A stretch of 64,000 nucleotides of DNA, taken from assembly GCA_022457155.1 (NCBI GenBank), contig JAJGOT010000021.1, positions 829,501 to 893,500 of the forward strand. Reading direction: 5' to 3'. Made by a program: the position numbers and the translations under genes. The notes beneath the pieces were generated by a model. It was not told the origin of the DNA and did no database searches. It saw only the letters and a program-made list of their open reading frames with translations. Of this stretch, positions 30,801 through 42,745 are shown piece by piece. Position 1 is the stretch's first letter. The number at the start of each line of letters is the position of its first letter. This stretch comes from Cladopsammia gracilis (lineage: Eukaryota; Cnidaria; Anthozoa; Scleractinia; Dendrophylliidae).

Positions 30801-31139
30801 CTTAATAGGGTCAGGGCTTGAGAACCCTGGCGGCACACATGCTTATCTTAAATTGTACCCCCCCCCCCCCCCCCCCCCCGCTCTCTCTCTCTCTCCTCGG
30901 CGTTCACATTAAATCACGGACTATGATGGAGCGCGAAAGGCGCAATTTATGTGATTTTGTTTTGCTGGCACCTGTTTGATTTTAGAAAAAAATTGTTTCA
31001 GTTCGATGTTATTTTGGGTCGTCTTGTCTTTTTTCAGTGTGGGGGGTGACGGGGGGGAGGGTAAAATTGAATATTCAATTTTTTTCAAAGCGTACATACG
31101 GGACAAAGATTTTATGTAGAACGGAATAACGTGATATTA

Positions 31140-32880
31140 TTATGAGTGTAAGTGAATGTTTTTTCAGTTGAGGCATCATCGAAATTCAATTACAATGTTC
31201 TTTAAAATAAGGAGGACTATATTAAGAAACTCTAAATAGTGCGTGTCATTTAAGTTATGATAAGATTTCGAAACGTGCTAAAGTTTCATCGAGTTTATAC
31301 TTGTAGACACTTGTTTGTTATTTTAAGGATAGCTGTGGTGTTGCTTAGTCATGTGTCTATTTGCGCGATAAAAGGGTGTGCCGATTGCGTGAAAGATGAA
31401 GGTTCAGCTTGCTCATATGGCATGTTATAGTTAGTCAATGAGCTTACTATAATAACGTTTTCGCAATATTTTTTGTCGTAAGAAATTGCAGAATGTGTAT
31501 ATTGTTAAAAGATTTAGGTTTTACCTTATTGTTTTATTTTTTGGTATTCAAGACAGACATTGTTCGTAGTGTTTGAAAAGCACTTTTTTGTGCAGTTGTC
31601 GGCGAATTTGTCTTAAAATTAGATTTACAGCTAGACGGAAAAATTAGTGATTACTCTCTTTTGTTTTTGAACTGAAAAGGTGTAAATCGTTTTAAGTAAG
31701 AACATTGCGGCATTGCGGAGATACCTTTTATATTTTGATTGATATGTTTGATAAGACAATCCCTAGGTCTGTGTTTTTATATAACGTTTAATTGGTAAGT
31801 TGAAAGAAAATGAAGATGAATTAAAGATGGGTTGTCGGAAATCGCTTTTAAATGTAAGGGTTAGCAACATTGACAAATTGTTTAAGATTGCTTTATTAAA
31901 TATTGTGTGATGTGCAATATTTTGTTGAAACTTGTTTAGTTGTGGGAGGGCCGAAATATCTACGTTTTCCGGTATCGATTAGCGGTATGTCTGTGATGGA
32001 CTAATTAGCTACTTGTCAATGGTTTTTGAAGGATTAATTTAATAACGCTGTTGTGTGTTTGTATCGAGATCGATGTGGAATTTTTTGAAAAGCTAAGCGG
32101 AGATTGATTTTTGGTATGTGGAGGGTTTAAAAAGAAATGGCTGCATAAGGTAATTATGAATGGGCTATTTGCGAATATATACTATTTGTCTGTTTTTTAT
32201 TTTCAAGTCGAGAGTTTTGTATTTCCGGTGTCATCTGTTTGCTAACTGCCATGTAACTATTAGGGATTAAATGGATCCTTTTAAGTTTAAGAAATGAATT
32301 GGTTTGTATTTGATTGCTATTTGAAGTTAATTCTTGTAAAAAGTGTTCATATTTTTTGGTTTTAGGAGTGGAGAGTACGTTTCGAATGAAATTGCATCTT
32401 TTTTTTTTAATATGTGCAGATTTTGTGTCTAAGGCGGTACGTTGATGGGGTGTTAATTTTGTAAAGTTGTAGGGGTATCGGTGTGACAAAGTTATTTCGT
32501 AAATTAAAGAAGGAAGGTTCTTCTTATGAAAAATTTTAAAGGTATAATTATATATCAGTTGTTGTGTGACAATGATTGTGATAAAACATTTCATAATATG
32601 GGAGTGTTTTGTTTCGAAGGAATTTAAGGAATCTCAATAGATTGATGTTTACTAGAAAATGTATGGTTTTAGAAAATCGCTAATTTTGTTGAGGTTACAG
32701 TTTGTCTTTTGTTGTATAATATTGTGTGATGTTGTAAATTGTTTAACAGTGGCTTTTAAAGCCAGACGGGTAGGGTTGATGGAAAATTAAGAGATGTCTG
32801 CATTTTCTTTGCTAGAGGGATATTTGGAAGCGGTTCAGCTAAGATGGTGTTCACTAACAAGGGCGATCTGTTGTGTTATA
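31140..32880. other. 1.7-kb strand-asymmetric (G+T-rich) stretch
   Basis: The + strand is strikingly poor in C and rich in G and T compared with its neighbours. The longest frame is on the minus strand (32154-32594, 146 codons, Lys/Asn/Ser/Thr-rich, unlike any family I know). Possibly an old A/C-rich retroelement or a long RNA; unresolved. Confidence 0.4.
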
Positions 32881-32931
32881 GACAAAATCTCTCTTGAAAA
32901 AAATCTACACGCTGAAATCGCTTATAAAATG

Positions 32932-33660
32932 CGCCGTGTCTAAATACCCGGCAGCCGGGAACGGTCTTAAATAGACTAAATGCCCGGCAAACAGAAATTT
33001 TCACAAAATTTTCAATGAATGGCTCTTTCAAACCTTTTGAGAGTATTCGATGTTCGTTTAGAAATGTCAAGCGCTTCCAAAAATTATTTTGCTTTCCAGT
33101 TGACGAAATATCCAAGCTTGGGCATACCATAAGATCGCTATGTTCTCGACACTTAGAAAATTTCTGCTGAGACTCGCAGTCAGAAATTTTCACAGAATTT
33201 CGACTGAACGTCTCACTCAAACCTCTTTAGTAAAGTTCGTTTAGAATTACCAAGCGATTCCCAAAATTATTTCGATTTTCCAGTTGACGAAATATTCAAG
33301 CTTCGGTATACTATAAGATCGCTATGTTTACGACACTAAGAACATTTCTGCAGACTACCTGGCACGGTCTGAAATAGACTAAATGCCCGGCAGTGAGAAA
33401 TTTTCATAGAATTTTCACTGAAAGGCTCTTTCAAACCTTTTAAGAGCATTCGATGTTCGTTTAGAAATGTCAAGCTTGGATGTTTCGTCAAATGGAAAAG
33501 AAAAATAATTTTTGGAATCGCTTGACATTTCTCAACGAACATCAAATACTCTCAAAAGGTTTGAAAGAGCCATTCAGTGAAAATTTTGTGAAAATTTCTG
33601 ACTGCCGGGCATTTAGTCTATTTGAGACCGTGCCCGGCTGCCGGGCATTTAGACACGGCG
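32932..33660. mobile_element. Fold-back element with ~190-bp TIRs and internal repeats
   Basis: Ends CGCCGTGTCTAAAT and inverse. The arms contain ATGCCCGGCA, TCTTTCAAACCTTTT and TCGATGTTCGTTTAGAAATG. Two more partial copies of the arm (about 33165-33345 and 33355-33480) lie inside in direct orientation. Frames through the arms give look-alike peptides, which are artefacts. Confidence 0.75.
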
Positions 33661-34106
33661 AAAAATTCTTCTTAAAATGCTTGCTTGATAAACTTTGTTA
33701 ACAAAATCAGCAAAATTATTACGTCTTTTGCGTACTATTGCATAATCAAACCGTAATGCATACTCTTGCGTAATCAAACCGAAACATTTTTAGTTAGCTG
33801 AATAGGCAAAATCTCACCTCTCTTGCATACTATTGCATAATCATGACACCTCAACATTGTTGTTTCTGTGGTTTAGATAAGAAACATGTACAATCTGTCA
33901 GGCGATGAGGTCAGCTCTAAAACAGTTGAAAAACAACTCTGCTATGAACCTCAAAAAGCGGACAAAGAAATTTCTAAAGCATAAGACGCAAAGAGCGTAG
34001 AACGTCTCCGACACATCCACACAGGAAACCGGCAAAAAGCATAAAACGCAAACAGCGTAGAACGTCTAGGACACATAAACTTAAAAACAAATTTGAAAGA
34101 TTGATA

Positions 34107-34391
34107 CCTAACGTGAGATATCGAAACTTAATAAGAACTGTAATACCTTTGTGGTGACCTAACGTAAGACATGACAAGTTCATGACATTTCAATACCCTA
34201 GGGAAATTAACAATAGGACCGGGGGTGTTCCTCAAAAATTTTAGTGACGGTATGTGACGCCCTTCTTGAAATCCTAACCGCTTTAACCAACCATATCCTC
34301 AATGCCCTAATATAGCTTCTATAAAGAAGAAAGAAGAAACCCCCCGGACAAAAGTCCACAAAATTTTGTTAACAACTTTTGTCCCTTTTTT
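34107..34391. repeat. ~285-bp direct repeat, copy 1
   Basis: Nearly identical to 35231-35525, upstream of GST copy A (TAACGTGAGATATCGAAA through AACTTTTGTCCCTTTTTT). Confidence 0.85.
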
Positions 34392-34425
34392 CGAAAATCA
34401 ACGCAACTATGACATGTTTACCATA

Positions 34426-34716
34426 CTATTGCACAATCAAACCGCTTGGCCAATCATAATGCAGAACGTAGCTAATACAGGAAATTGCCTGCTGCTGAGT
34501 TGACCTCTGATACGCTTGGTTAATTGCACGCTTACTTGTAACTCTAAAATTTTCTTTCCACCAGTGATCGAGTGCATTGTTATTTAGAAGTTGCTGAAAC
34601 CAATTCTGTGGTCGTGGAAATACCCAAGCCCTCGTTGGCGACGAGCAAGTTCGTGGCGAGCTCCTAAATGTAAATAAAACGCCGACAAACCTTGAAGATA
34701 GCGTAGTTGAAGGCAT
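34426..34716 (-). pseudogene. PIF/Harbinger transposase N-terminal fragment
   Basis: An ATG-started frame of 96 codons contains WVFPRPQNWFQ and DHWWKENFRVT, the arrangement that opens animal Harbinger (HARBI1-like) nucleases. The catalytic DDE part is absent: the frame stops at 34426 and only repeats follow. Such transposases would mobilise elements with 3-bp targets, such as the one at 43470-44164. Fragment, probably dead. Confidence 0.65.
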
Positions 34717-35230
34717 CTTCTTCGGTGTCTTCTCGCAAAAAAAAATGCCGGATTGTTATATTTATCAAATGATAAGCAGGAGAATGACTGAAATTAAACT
34801 TACAAGATCTCGATTCGTGTCATCCATGTCGATCTGTACGTTTTCGCGCGTAAACTGCAGTGTCAGTGAACTCATATCTTATTATATTTTACCCTGGGGA
34901 GTCTTTTACTGTGTAACCGCATCCCCAAGGGTAAGATGAAACCTGAGATAAACCGAACCCAAGCCATTAACCCTTGGGAAGGCCCCAAACCCAAGGTATG
35001 TGTAACCACAACTCAATAGAAAAAAACGCAAAGTTCATGCTATTTTGCTCTGCCATACCGCTCATATTAACACACAAACTTTCCTGTCCCATTTAACTTT
35101 CTTATAACCTCTCCATTAGTAAAATACACCGTGAAATTCTCAAACTACGTTTCCCAAGAAAACGCATTTAACCTATTTTTACCCTTTTAAAGTAGCTATA
35201 ATGGCTTTACGACAAATGATTGAAACTGAT

Positions 35231-35525
35231 AGGTAACGTGAGATATCGAAATTTAAGAAGGACTAATACCTTTGCGGTAACGTAATGTGAGATATGACAA
35301 GTTCATCACAGGTTCTGACATCCCAATACCCTAGGGAAATTAACAATAGGTCCGGGGGTGCTTCCCAAACATTTTAGTGGCAGTATGTGACGCCCTTCTT
35401 GAAATCCTAACCGCTTTAACCAACCATATCCTCAATGCCCTAATATAGCTTCTATAAAGAAGGAACAAGAAACCCCCCCGGACAAAAGTCCACAAAATTT
35501 TGTTAACAGCTTTTGTCCCTTTTTT
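35231..35525. repeat. ~285-bp direct repeat, copy 2
   Basis: Second copy of 34107-34391, ending about 360 bp before the GST copy A start codon. Confidence 0.85.
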
Positions 35526-35589
35526 AGTACTCGACTTCGAAATCTCGCTTAATGCGCAAGCGCATTAACGAGATAAAAACGGCCACTAT

Positions 35590-35765
35590 CTCATTTCCGA
35601 CTTCACTTTTTTTTTTTCCGATTTCCGACTTCACTTTTTTTTTCCGATTTCCGACTTCACTTTTTTTTCGATTTCCGACTTTACTTTTTTCAGTTCCGAG
35701 TTCCGATTTCCGACTTCATTTTTTTTTCCCGATTGCCGACTTCACTTTCCGACTTTCAGTACGTG
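35590..35765. repeat. TTCCGACTTCACTTTTTT tandem array upstream of GST copy A
   Basis: About six ~25-bp pyrimidine-rich units (CCGATTTCCGACTTCAC plus T-run) lie 120-300 nt before the ATG. A shorter version precedes copy B (51262-51370). Confidence 0.8.
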
Positions 35766-35799
35766 ACCTAGAGACGGAAGTCTGGGCCTTGATAGATAA

Positions 35800-35808
35800 G
35801 CTGAGTCA
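35800..35808. promoter_or_regulatory. Antioxidant-response-element-like site of GST copy A
   Basis: GCTGAGTCA; the complement TGACTCAGC fits TGACNNNGC, the site bound by Nrf2/Cnc-Maf factors that induce GST genes. It lies 78-86 nt upstream of the ATG, in the conserved 5' block. The matching block of copy B lacks 14 nt including this site. Function is inferred. Confidence 0.5.
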
Positions 35809-35885
35809 TAATCAGTTGCCATTCTCAGTCCGCTAAAAGCCTTCGAAGGTGTGTTCAGCGTTCAATCTGAACAGCAAGTGTGAAA

Positions 35886-38800
35886 ATGTCTGCAGAAAAG
35901 CCGGGTTACAAGCACTTCTACTTTAATGTCCGCGCCAGAGCGGAGATATGTCGACTGGCTTTCGCGGCAGCGAAAATAGATTTCGAAGATGTTCGATTGA
36001 CAGGCGATGAATGGGCGAAGGAGAAAGCGTGTAAGTTGAAAATTAGAATCAACTGACGAAGTTCTTCTGATATTTTGCATGATTTGGTGGATTTTATAAA
36101 TGAAAAGGAATATCACAATGATTATATTGTTTGGTTTATGGTAACAAAATCAAAACGAAATATGGCCAGTACCGAGCACATGCTTGTAAGCTTATATCGA
36201 ACAAAGCGAATTCATTTTCGCCTGATCTTGCCTGCTCTGGAATGCTATTGTTTGATATGTTTTTTGCAACAGATTGAGGCTTTAATGTACACTGCTTTTG
36301 TCTCGTTCGCTTGTACTCGGCCACCGAGAAAATGGCGTTGTGTGCGCAAAAATATGAAGGAAGTGAAACACGTGGGTGGCAAGGAACTGCTCAGTCATGC
36401 TTTGTTGGCGGTCGCGTGGAACGATGGGGCGGGGTGGTGGGTGGGGTGATTCAGAGAAAAATGTTAACGGATGTGGAATGTGGATTGTACCAATGTAACG
36501 GATTACAGATATAAATGTATCCCATTTATGAGCCTGGAGTTTGGCTTTTTGCTTTTGATATAATTCATATTTTGTGTTGTTCTTTCGTTCTTTTTGTCAC
36601 AGCTGAGATCATGTAGCCAACCTGTGCTCTTGCTTAAATATTTTGTTGATGTTCACTTGCAGTGAGTGAGAACACTCCAGAAGACATTAGAAAACCAAAA
36701 CTAATAATAATGATAATAATTCCATACAAGGCACTTGCAAGGATTCAAGTCAGGAGATTTTTATTTGCATCTCAAAAGTTCACCAATAATTTTTGGATTT
36801 AAGCATAAATTTTTAATAGACTATATTGCCCTACCTCATGATAAATGGTGCATAAGCATTTAGAGAATGCACTTTAGTGTAGAAAAATATGTTAAGTACA
36901 AAATGTATTGTTTTCTCGTTTCAGCTGGCAGACCGCCGCTTGGTCAAATGCCATTTATTGAGACTCCTGAAGGAAAAGTCCTTGCACAGTCTGGTGCAAT
37001 TATGAAGTACATCTGCAAGAAAGCAGGTAACAGTTCTGTAAATTATTTGTCTATTAATAATATGACATGTGCTGTGACTTAATGTTTGCACGAAGTTAAG
37101 TCTGACAGACAAACTCAGTTGCTTTGAGGAAGCGTTAAGAATAAATGAATAAACGTTAGTCAAGCACACATCATGTTTTGTTTTTACAATTATTAAATTT
37201 TTGTCAGAATGAATATTCCTTCTCCATACATGCACCTCTATATTAGGCCTTGAAATTATTTTGTTTCTGACAGTAATAAGGATGGTGATTTTCAAGGGGA
37301 TTAATCATCTTGGATGTCATAAGTAAAATCCAACTTGGACAATGTCACAGATCCCCAGCAGGGCCATAACCCATAATATTTACCTTATCTTTTAGAGCAC
37401 ATCATAGGCTATCTTTTAGAGGAACACTCTAAAACCAGATCGGGGGTGAGGGGGGGGGGGGGGGGGAGGAGTGGGCAATCACTCTCCCCCACCCCCTTGC
37501 ACCATGGTTGGGGTATAAGTTTGCCAGTACATCTGAGGGTTAAAACTGCTTTAATAAATGAAAAGAATCACTGTGTCAGGACCACAAATATCACTCATGT
37601 GCATGTATGTTTCATCATCCGTTCCCTGCATATACTGTAAATCCGCGGCGCCTCCCCTTGAATAAGCACCCCCTTCGAATAAGTGCCCAATGTATTAGCC
37701 AAATTTTGAAATAAGTTCCTTCCCTGGAGTAAGCCCCCCCCCCCCCCCCCCCTTTTGAGACAACAAAGGTTGAGTACAGTGACAGTGTTGATCATGTTTA
37801 ATCACTCTTGTGGCATTTTTGTACAATGTGTGATTCCAGAAAATATCCATACCCCCACCACGGAGGGAATTGGAAATTCCGGAGGGGTAGGGGGGTCAAT
37901 GGCCCAGGAAATTCCGAAGAGGAGGGGGGGTTTGGAGGCCAAATTCACGTCCGAATGGTCAGGAAAACGATTGATTTTTCGTGAATTCATATTGACTCCG
38001 TAAGTGTCACTTACCAATTTTTGCGGGTCATTCTGAAGCTTAAATCAGACAACCTGCGTTTTTTCTAACCGTGCTGCAGTTAAGAAATGTTTTTTTTCTT
38101 TCTTAAAAGTTCTTTGGACGCAAACAAGCAATGCAAAGACGAATACTCTTCGTGAAGCAGATAAACCCGCCATTACTCGTTACCAGTCTCGAAATAGTTG
38201 TCCGCGGTGCACTGGTAACCAGTTACCGCGAACGTTCACGATCGATACAAGAAACTCGAGTGCGTTGTCGATGAACAAAGTGACAAATCACTTGGCTTTT
38301 TTTTTACAGGAGGCTGAAATATGGCTAGGTAACAACAGAAAACTAGCTACTCGTTCATTTCTCCCTTTTTTCAAACTGATTGTAGTATTGAAGTTAATGT
38401 CAAGTTATGCAACGGGTCAGTTTCGTCAGAACATTTTTTTCAGTAAATCGATTGAGAGCTTAAAATGCGAACCCCCTTCGAGTGCTAGCAACAGCGTGTA
38501 AGTTTTAGACAGGATCTTGTATGAAGAAATTGAGTTGATGTTATTTTTTTAAGCTAATTTACGGCGTTCATTTAACGCGGCTTTAGGATCATTTATAAAA
38601 TAAATTAACAAATGAATGTGTATTGACACGCGGCCTTTGGTTTAGTGTTTGTTCAACTCTTGAACCCTTCTGAAGGAAGAAAAAAACTTTCCAGAGGGTA
38701 TGGGGGGTGGGCAATATATCTGCGGAAATTCCAGAGGGGTGGGGGAGTCTACGCTTCCTTGTGAAAATGGAAAATCCGAAGGGGTGGGGGGTCCTGTTTG

Positions 38801-41800
38801 AAATTCCCTCCGTGGTAGGGGTCTGGATATTTTCTGGAACTACACAATCATTGGTACTATTGTTCATTACAATACAACAAACCAGTTTCTTTTTTTCTAA
38901 ATTGATGCAGTCTGACAAATTAGAGGTTATTAAATAGAGCTTATTCACATCATTGACATGGATGAGGATGAAATAGAAATTGATACCTAATACGTTATGT
39001 TCGTCAAACTACATCTACAGTTAACTACCACTATAGTGGTACAAACAGATTTGCCAATTGGTACATGTTTCAGTTTGTGACCTACTTAATATGAACAACT
39101 TTGTATTTTAACACTCGGGTTATGTTGTTGTTTATGCGCAAATTTTATATGATGAAATCAAATAATTAATGATCTGCATAAGAAGGATAGTGCTGAATGG
39201 CAATGCACGATGGAATGTCAACTATTTTCATTGTTACAACTAGTGATCTCATTGGCCTAGACTCAAAAACCGCTAAAAAGTTAAAGGTTAAGGTACATCA
39301 AGTCTCATTTAAGGTTTGAAGTATTTTGAGACCCAATCGAACAACATGCAATTATTTTTAAAAGATATTGCATTTGGGGATTTTCATCAAAGAAGCAAAA
39401 TTACTAGCTATTGTCTTCTGCTATTCTGATTGGTTAAGCACGAACATTTCCTAAAATATGTTTTACGCAAATGGATTTTCTGTATTTTAATAATGAAATA
39501 TAATTATGAACCATCAGCCCCTCCTCTATTCTTAAAATCAAAGATATTCTATGTGGGAAAGATCGAGCCATTACCGCAGAACAATGAAGTTTACTATAGT
39601 TCTTATGTGAAGCATTACTTAAATAAGCACCTCCCCTCGAATAAGCAACCCCTTGAATAAGTGCCCCCGCCTTATTTCAAATTTGAGATAAGTGCCCCAG
39701 GTGCTAATTCAGGGATTTACGGTATATAATTATATATATAATAAAAATGGTTGTTTCACATGTTTGCATTCATTTATTCACCATATTGTTGGGTGTAATT
39801 TACAACTGACAATTTACCAGCTCTACAGTTGGTAATTGGAAAATTGCAAGTTAAGTCAATTTTATTCCAATCCCATTCCAGCTAGACCTGTTTTATGTTA
39901 CTTTGCAAACCTTTTCTTCAAATTTACTATTACTGTTATATTTGTCAGGTCTGTATCCATCAGACAGTTTTGATGAAGCGATAGCTGATATGATAACTGA
40001 TGGTGCATCTGACCTGCGTGATGCTGTGGTAAAAATCCACTTTGAGAAGGATGAAACTAAAAAGGCAAGTATAATTAAATTATAATAATTAAATTAATTC
40101 TTATAATTATAATGATTTGCATAAGGCTGTGGTAAGTAATAATCATTATAATGGCAGGCAATAATATTGTACTACAACATAATGCTATTCATTGCACATC
40201 GATGCTTATACAGGCGTTTCTGCCAGTCAAACTTACGGATAATGAGGCCCTGCCAGGGTAAATTCCGACAGGCAACATGACCCAAAAAGTAGCAACAACG
40301 CGTAAAATGAAATTGCGACAAAACACAATCTTTCTCAGCACAATTCCGACAGCGACATCAAAGCCGAGAATTAGTGACAAAGGACGGTGGTTTGGCATAT
40401 TTTTTCACCAATTTGAGGTCCTTGAGGTTCCCTTGAGGGTCTCTTCAGCATCGCGTTATACATCATTTATGCAACTCTACAACTCCCTGGGAGACCTGGG
40501 ACCCTGAGAACGAGATCATCAGTCAAGCGACAGCAACACCGACATCCATTCACCATTTTGCATGACTCTTGCATGCCTTGCATGCTTGCCGCTTGCTTGC
40601 TTAAATTCCGACAAACTGTGTTTGTTCAATTTCCGACAGTGATGTGAAGCGTTGATAAAACACCAACATGAGACATTTTAAAATTAAGACAAGTGACACG
40701 GGACCCCCCTCTGGCAGGGCCTCGATAATTTTTCCTGATACCCGCCAATTCGAAGGGTGTTTTTATTTGCATCATACAGTAGCTGCACTGATGCAGTGTA
40801 GATGATATGTATGCTTTAATAGTCTATGTGAAGTGCCTCTTGGTTTTAAGTTTCAATACAATCATAGTCATAGACGTGTCACACATGGTCATAGACCTGT
40901 CTGGGGCGGATCTGGGGGGGGGGGGGGGTTAAAAATTAAAACAGCTCACGTCAAAAACTTGTAAAAATATAACATAAATACAGAATGGCATTTTAGCCAT
41001 TGCTTGGCCTCAGAATGGCGGAAATCGCGTTTCCGAGGACTTGAAATGTCAAAATTTTCCGGGGGAGGATGCCCCCAGGACCCCCCTACAGACGGGTCAC
41101 CTTTGGCGGCCCCCTTTAAAACCTGGATCCGCCCCAGCTTGTCACACCTGGTAGCATGTTGTCACAAGTGGCCGCATGTTGTCACACGAGGTCGCATGTT
41201 GTCACACATGGTCACACGTTTTCACACATGGGACACATGTCATGGCTCGGCATATGAGTACTGAGCATGTATGCAACTGACTGAATAAATCCACCTAAGT
41301 GATCTGTTATTAAACATAATTGTTTATCTTGAATTTAGGAAGATCTGAGGAAGGAGTTTTCGGAAACCACACTTCCTGCCCGACTTGAGAAGTATACAGC
41401 TCTTCTCAAAAGCCGAGATGAAGGCAAGGGCTTCTTTCTGGGCAAGGTAAGATGTACAGGATGTGTAAAGAAACAGAAAGGCACTGCCATAACTTGTTCC
41501 TCTTAACTCTAAACCACATGGAAATGCTTCTAATGATTTATTCAAGTTGATTCTAACTTTTATAATTAATCTGTGCCTTGATTAAGGAGGCGCGGTGGTG
41601 TAGTGGTTAGTGCGTCGGACTTTCAACCTGAAGGTCAGTGGTTCAAGCCTGGTCTCTGTTGTTGGTTGTTTCCTTAGACAAGAAACATTGCTCCACGTTG
41701 TCTCTCTCTCCGCCCAGGTGTAAAATAACCTGGGGGAGGGGGGGGGGGGGGGGTAACCTTGTGATGGACTAGCATCCCATCCAGAGGGAAGTAGTAATAC

Positions 41801-42745
41801 TCTCAGTCATTTCATACTACAGTCGAACCTGTATGAAGCAGCACCATATTAAGTGGTCACCCTCTATTAAGCGGTCACTTAACAAATCCCCGGAATTAAA
41901 TTGTTCCCTTATTCACCGTAAACTTGACCTCTTTTATAGTGATGATTATGTTTCTTGTTGTGGACCCTTGAAGGTCAGATCACCGCTTCGTAATCTTGTC
42001 GTTCTTGTTTGGTGTAGCCAATAAAATAGAGATTTGTGTCCAGTATACCATAAAATGCCGGTAATAAGCTGGATCCCCCCCCCCCCCAAACCGCTTTCAA
42101 GCCCCCTATCCCGGTTATAAGCCCATCAGTTTGGTTGATGGTTTAGGTTATTCCGGTTGTACCCCTCGGCTCCTATATACAAGCACACCACAGTTCCTTA
42201 ACAGCAGTCCTTTACAAAAGTTCGCACCAAATAAAATAAAACAACACTTATGTATGTCATAATATTTTTTGCTTGCCACCCCAAAACCCTTACGAAGTTG
42301 TATAAGCTCAAGGCTGGTAACCCGCATTTTACGATATACCCTAATCAGACCGAGGGGTGGGGCGGAAAGTGTCCAAGCTGACTTTGACTCAGTTAAACTT
42401 AAACTTTGCTCGGAAAGATCCTCGAGAAAATATATCCCAGTTTTAGCTAGTGAATAAAATCTTACGTGGTCCGTATTGAGCAATTGCGCGTGAGATAAAA
42501 GTTTAAAGAAATGTTTTGGTGGTAGTCACCTAACTCTAACGCAGCTTTATTTCCTTTCTTTTCTGTAGCTGACCTATGCCGACATTACGTTCTTTGATGT
42601 CTTTAACAGCTGGCTTGCCAAGGGTGAACCAACTGTTCCCAAGGAACTCAACAGCTTCCCGCTGTTGGTGGACCACTATAACCGTGTGCTAAGCGTGCCC
42701 GAAATAAAGGCATGGGTCGAGAAACGCCCGAAAAGCGATTTTTGA
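35886..42745 (+). CDS. Glutathione S-transferase, sigma class, copy A (5 exons, 215 aa)
   Basis: Cytosolic enzyme conjugating or isomerising substrates with glutathione; relatives include haematopoietic prostaglandin D synthase and invertebrate detoxification GSTs. Exons: 35886-36030, 36925-37026, 39949-40064, 41339-41446, 42569-42745 (TGA). Phases are 1, 1, 0, 0; intron 3 uses a GC donor. The N-terminal thioredoxin-like domain has the catalytic Tyr12 in HFYFNVR, the cis-Pro loop GQMPFIE and the glutathione-binding AQSGAI. The C-terminal helical domain follows (DSFDEAIADMITDGASDLRD, LTYADITFFDVF). The length is typical for the class. The ATG is the first in a 5' block shared with copy B. Polyadenylation signal AATAAA at 42863-42868. 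Likely stress-inducible (see 35800). Confidence 0.93.
37632..39725. mobile_element. MITE (ATACYGTAAATCC ends) expanded by nested insertions
   Basis: Ends ATACTGTAAATCC and GGATTTACGGTAT. Copy B carries a short version (54240-54552, 313 bp). Here about 1.8 kb more is inserted after a C-run, including the element at 37827-38846 and a dispersed repeat (39163-39616) also found at 63363-63812. Confidence 0.75.
37827..38846. mobile_element. 1.0-kb MITE, TGTGTGATTCCAGAAAATAT termini
   Basis: ~50-bp inverted ends containing TTCCAGAAAATATCC and CACGGAGGGAATT. The subterminal regions are purine-rich (GGAGGGGTAGGGG). No coding sequence. Absent from the equivalent intron of GST copy B. Confidence 0.8.
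40065..40070 (+). other. GC donor of intron 3, GST copy A
   Basis: AAAAAG|GCAAGT: only a cut before GC keeps phase 0 with exon 4 (GAAGATCTG). A GT a few bases later would shift the frame. AG|GCAAGT is the known optimal GC-AG donor context. Confidence 0.85.
40901..41137. mobile_element. MITE, CTGGGGCGGATC termini (GST copy A)
   Basis: CTGGGGCGGATC...GGATCCGCCCCAG, hAT-style ends. The counterpart at 55916-56209 in GST copy B shows it predates the gene duplication. Confidence 0.75.
41138..41240. repeat. Minisatellite, GCATGTTGTCACACRTGGTC units (copy A)
   Basis: About five imperfect ~20-bp units; the same array is at 56210-56310 in copy B. Confidence 0.8.
41586..41825 (+). mobile_element. tRNA-derived SINE (GST copy A intron 4)
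   Basis: Box A TGGTGTAGTGG (41596-41606) and box B GGTTCAAGCCT (from 41640), then a body with GATGGACTAGCATCCCATCC. Shared with copy B (56661-56909), so inserted before the duplication. Confidence 0.8.

Noticed and set aside
32154..32594. 146-codon minus-strand gene
   Set aside because: Composition is that of AT/AC-rich sequence, no motif or signal, no splice-compatible neighbours.
32876..33701. Family of similar small proteins on both strands
   Set aside because: They are the arms of one fold-back element read in both directions.
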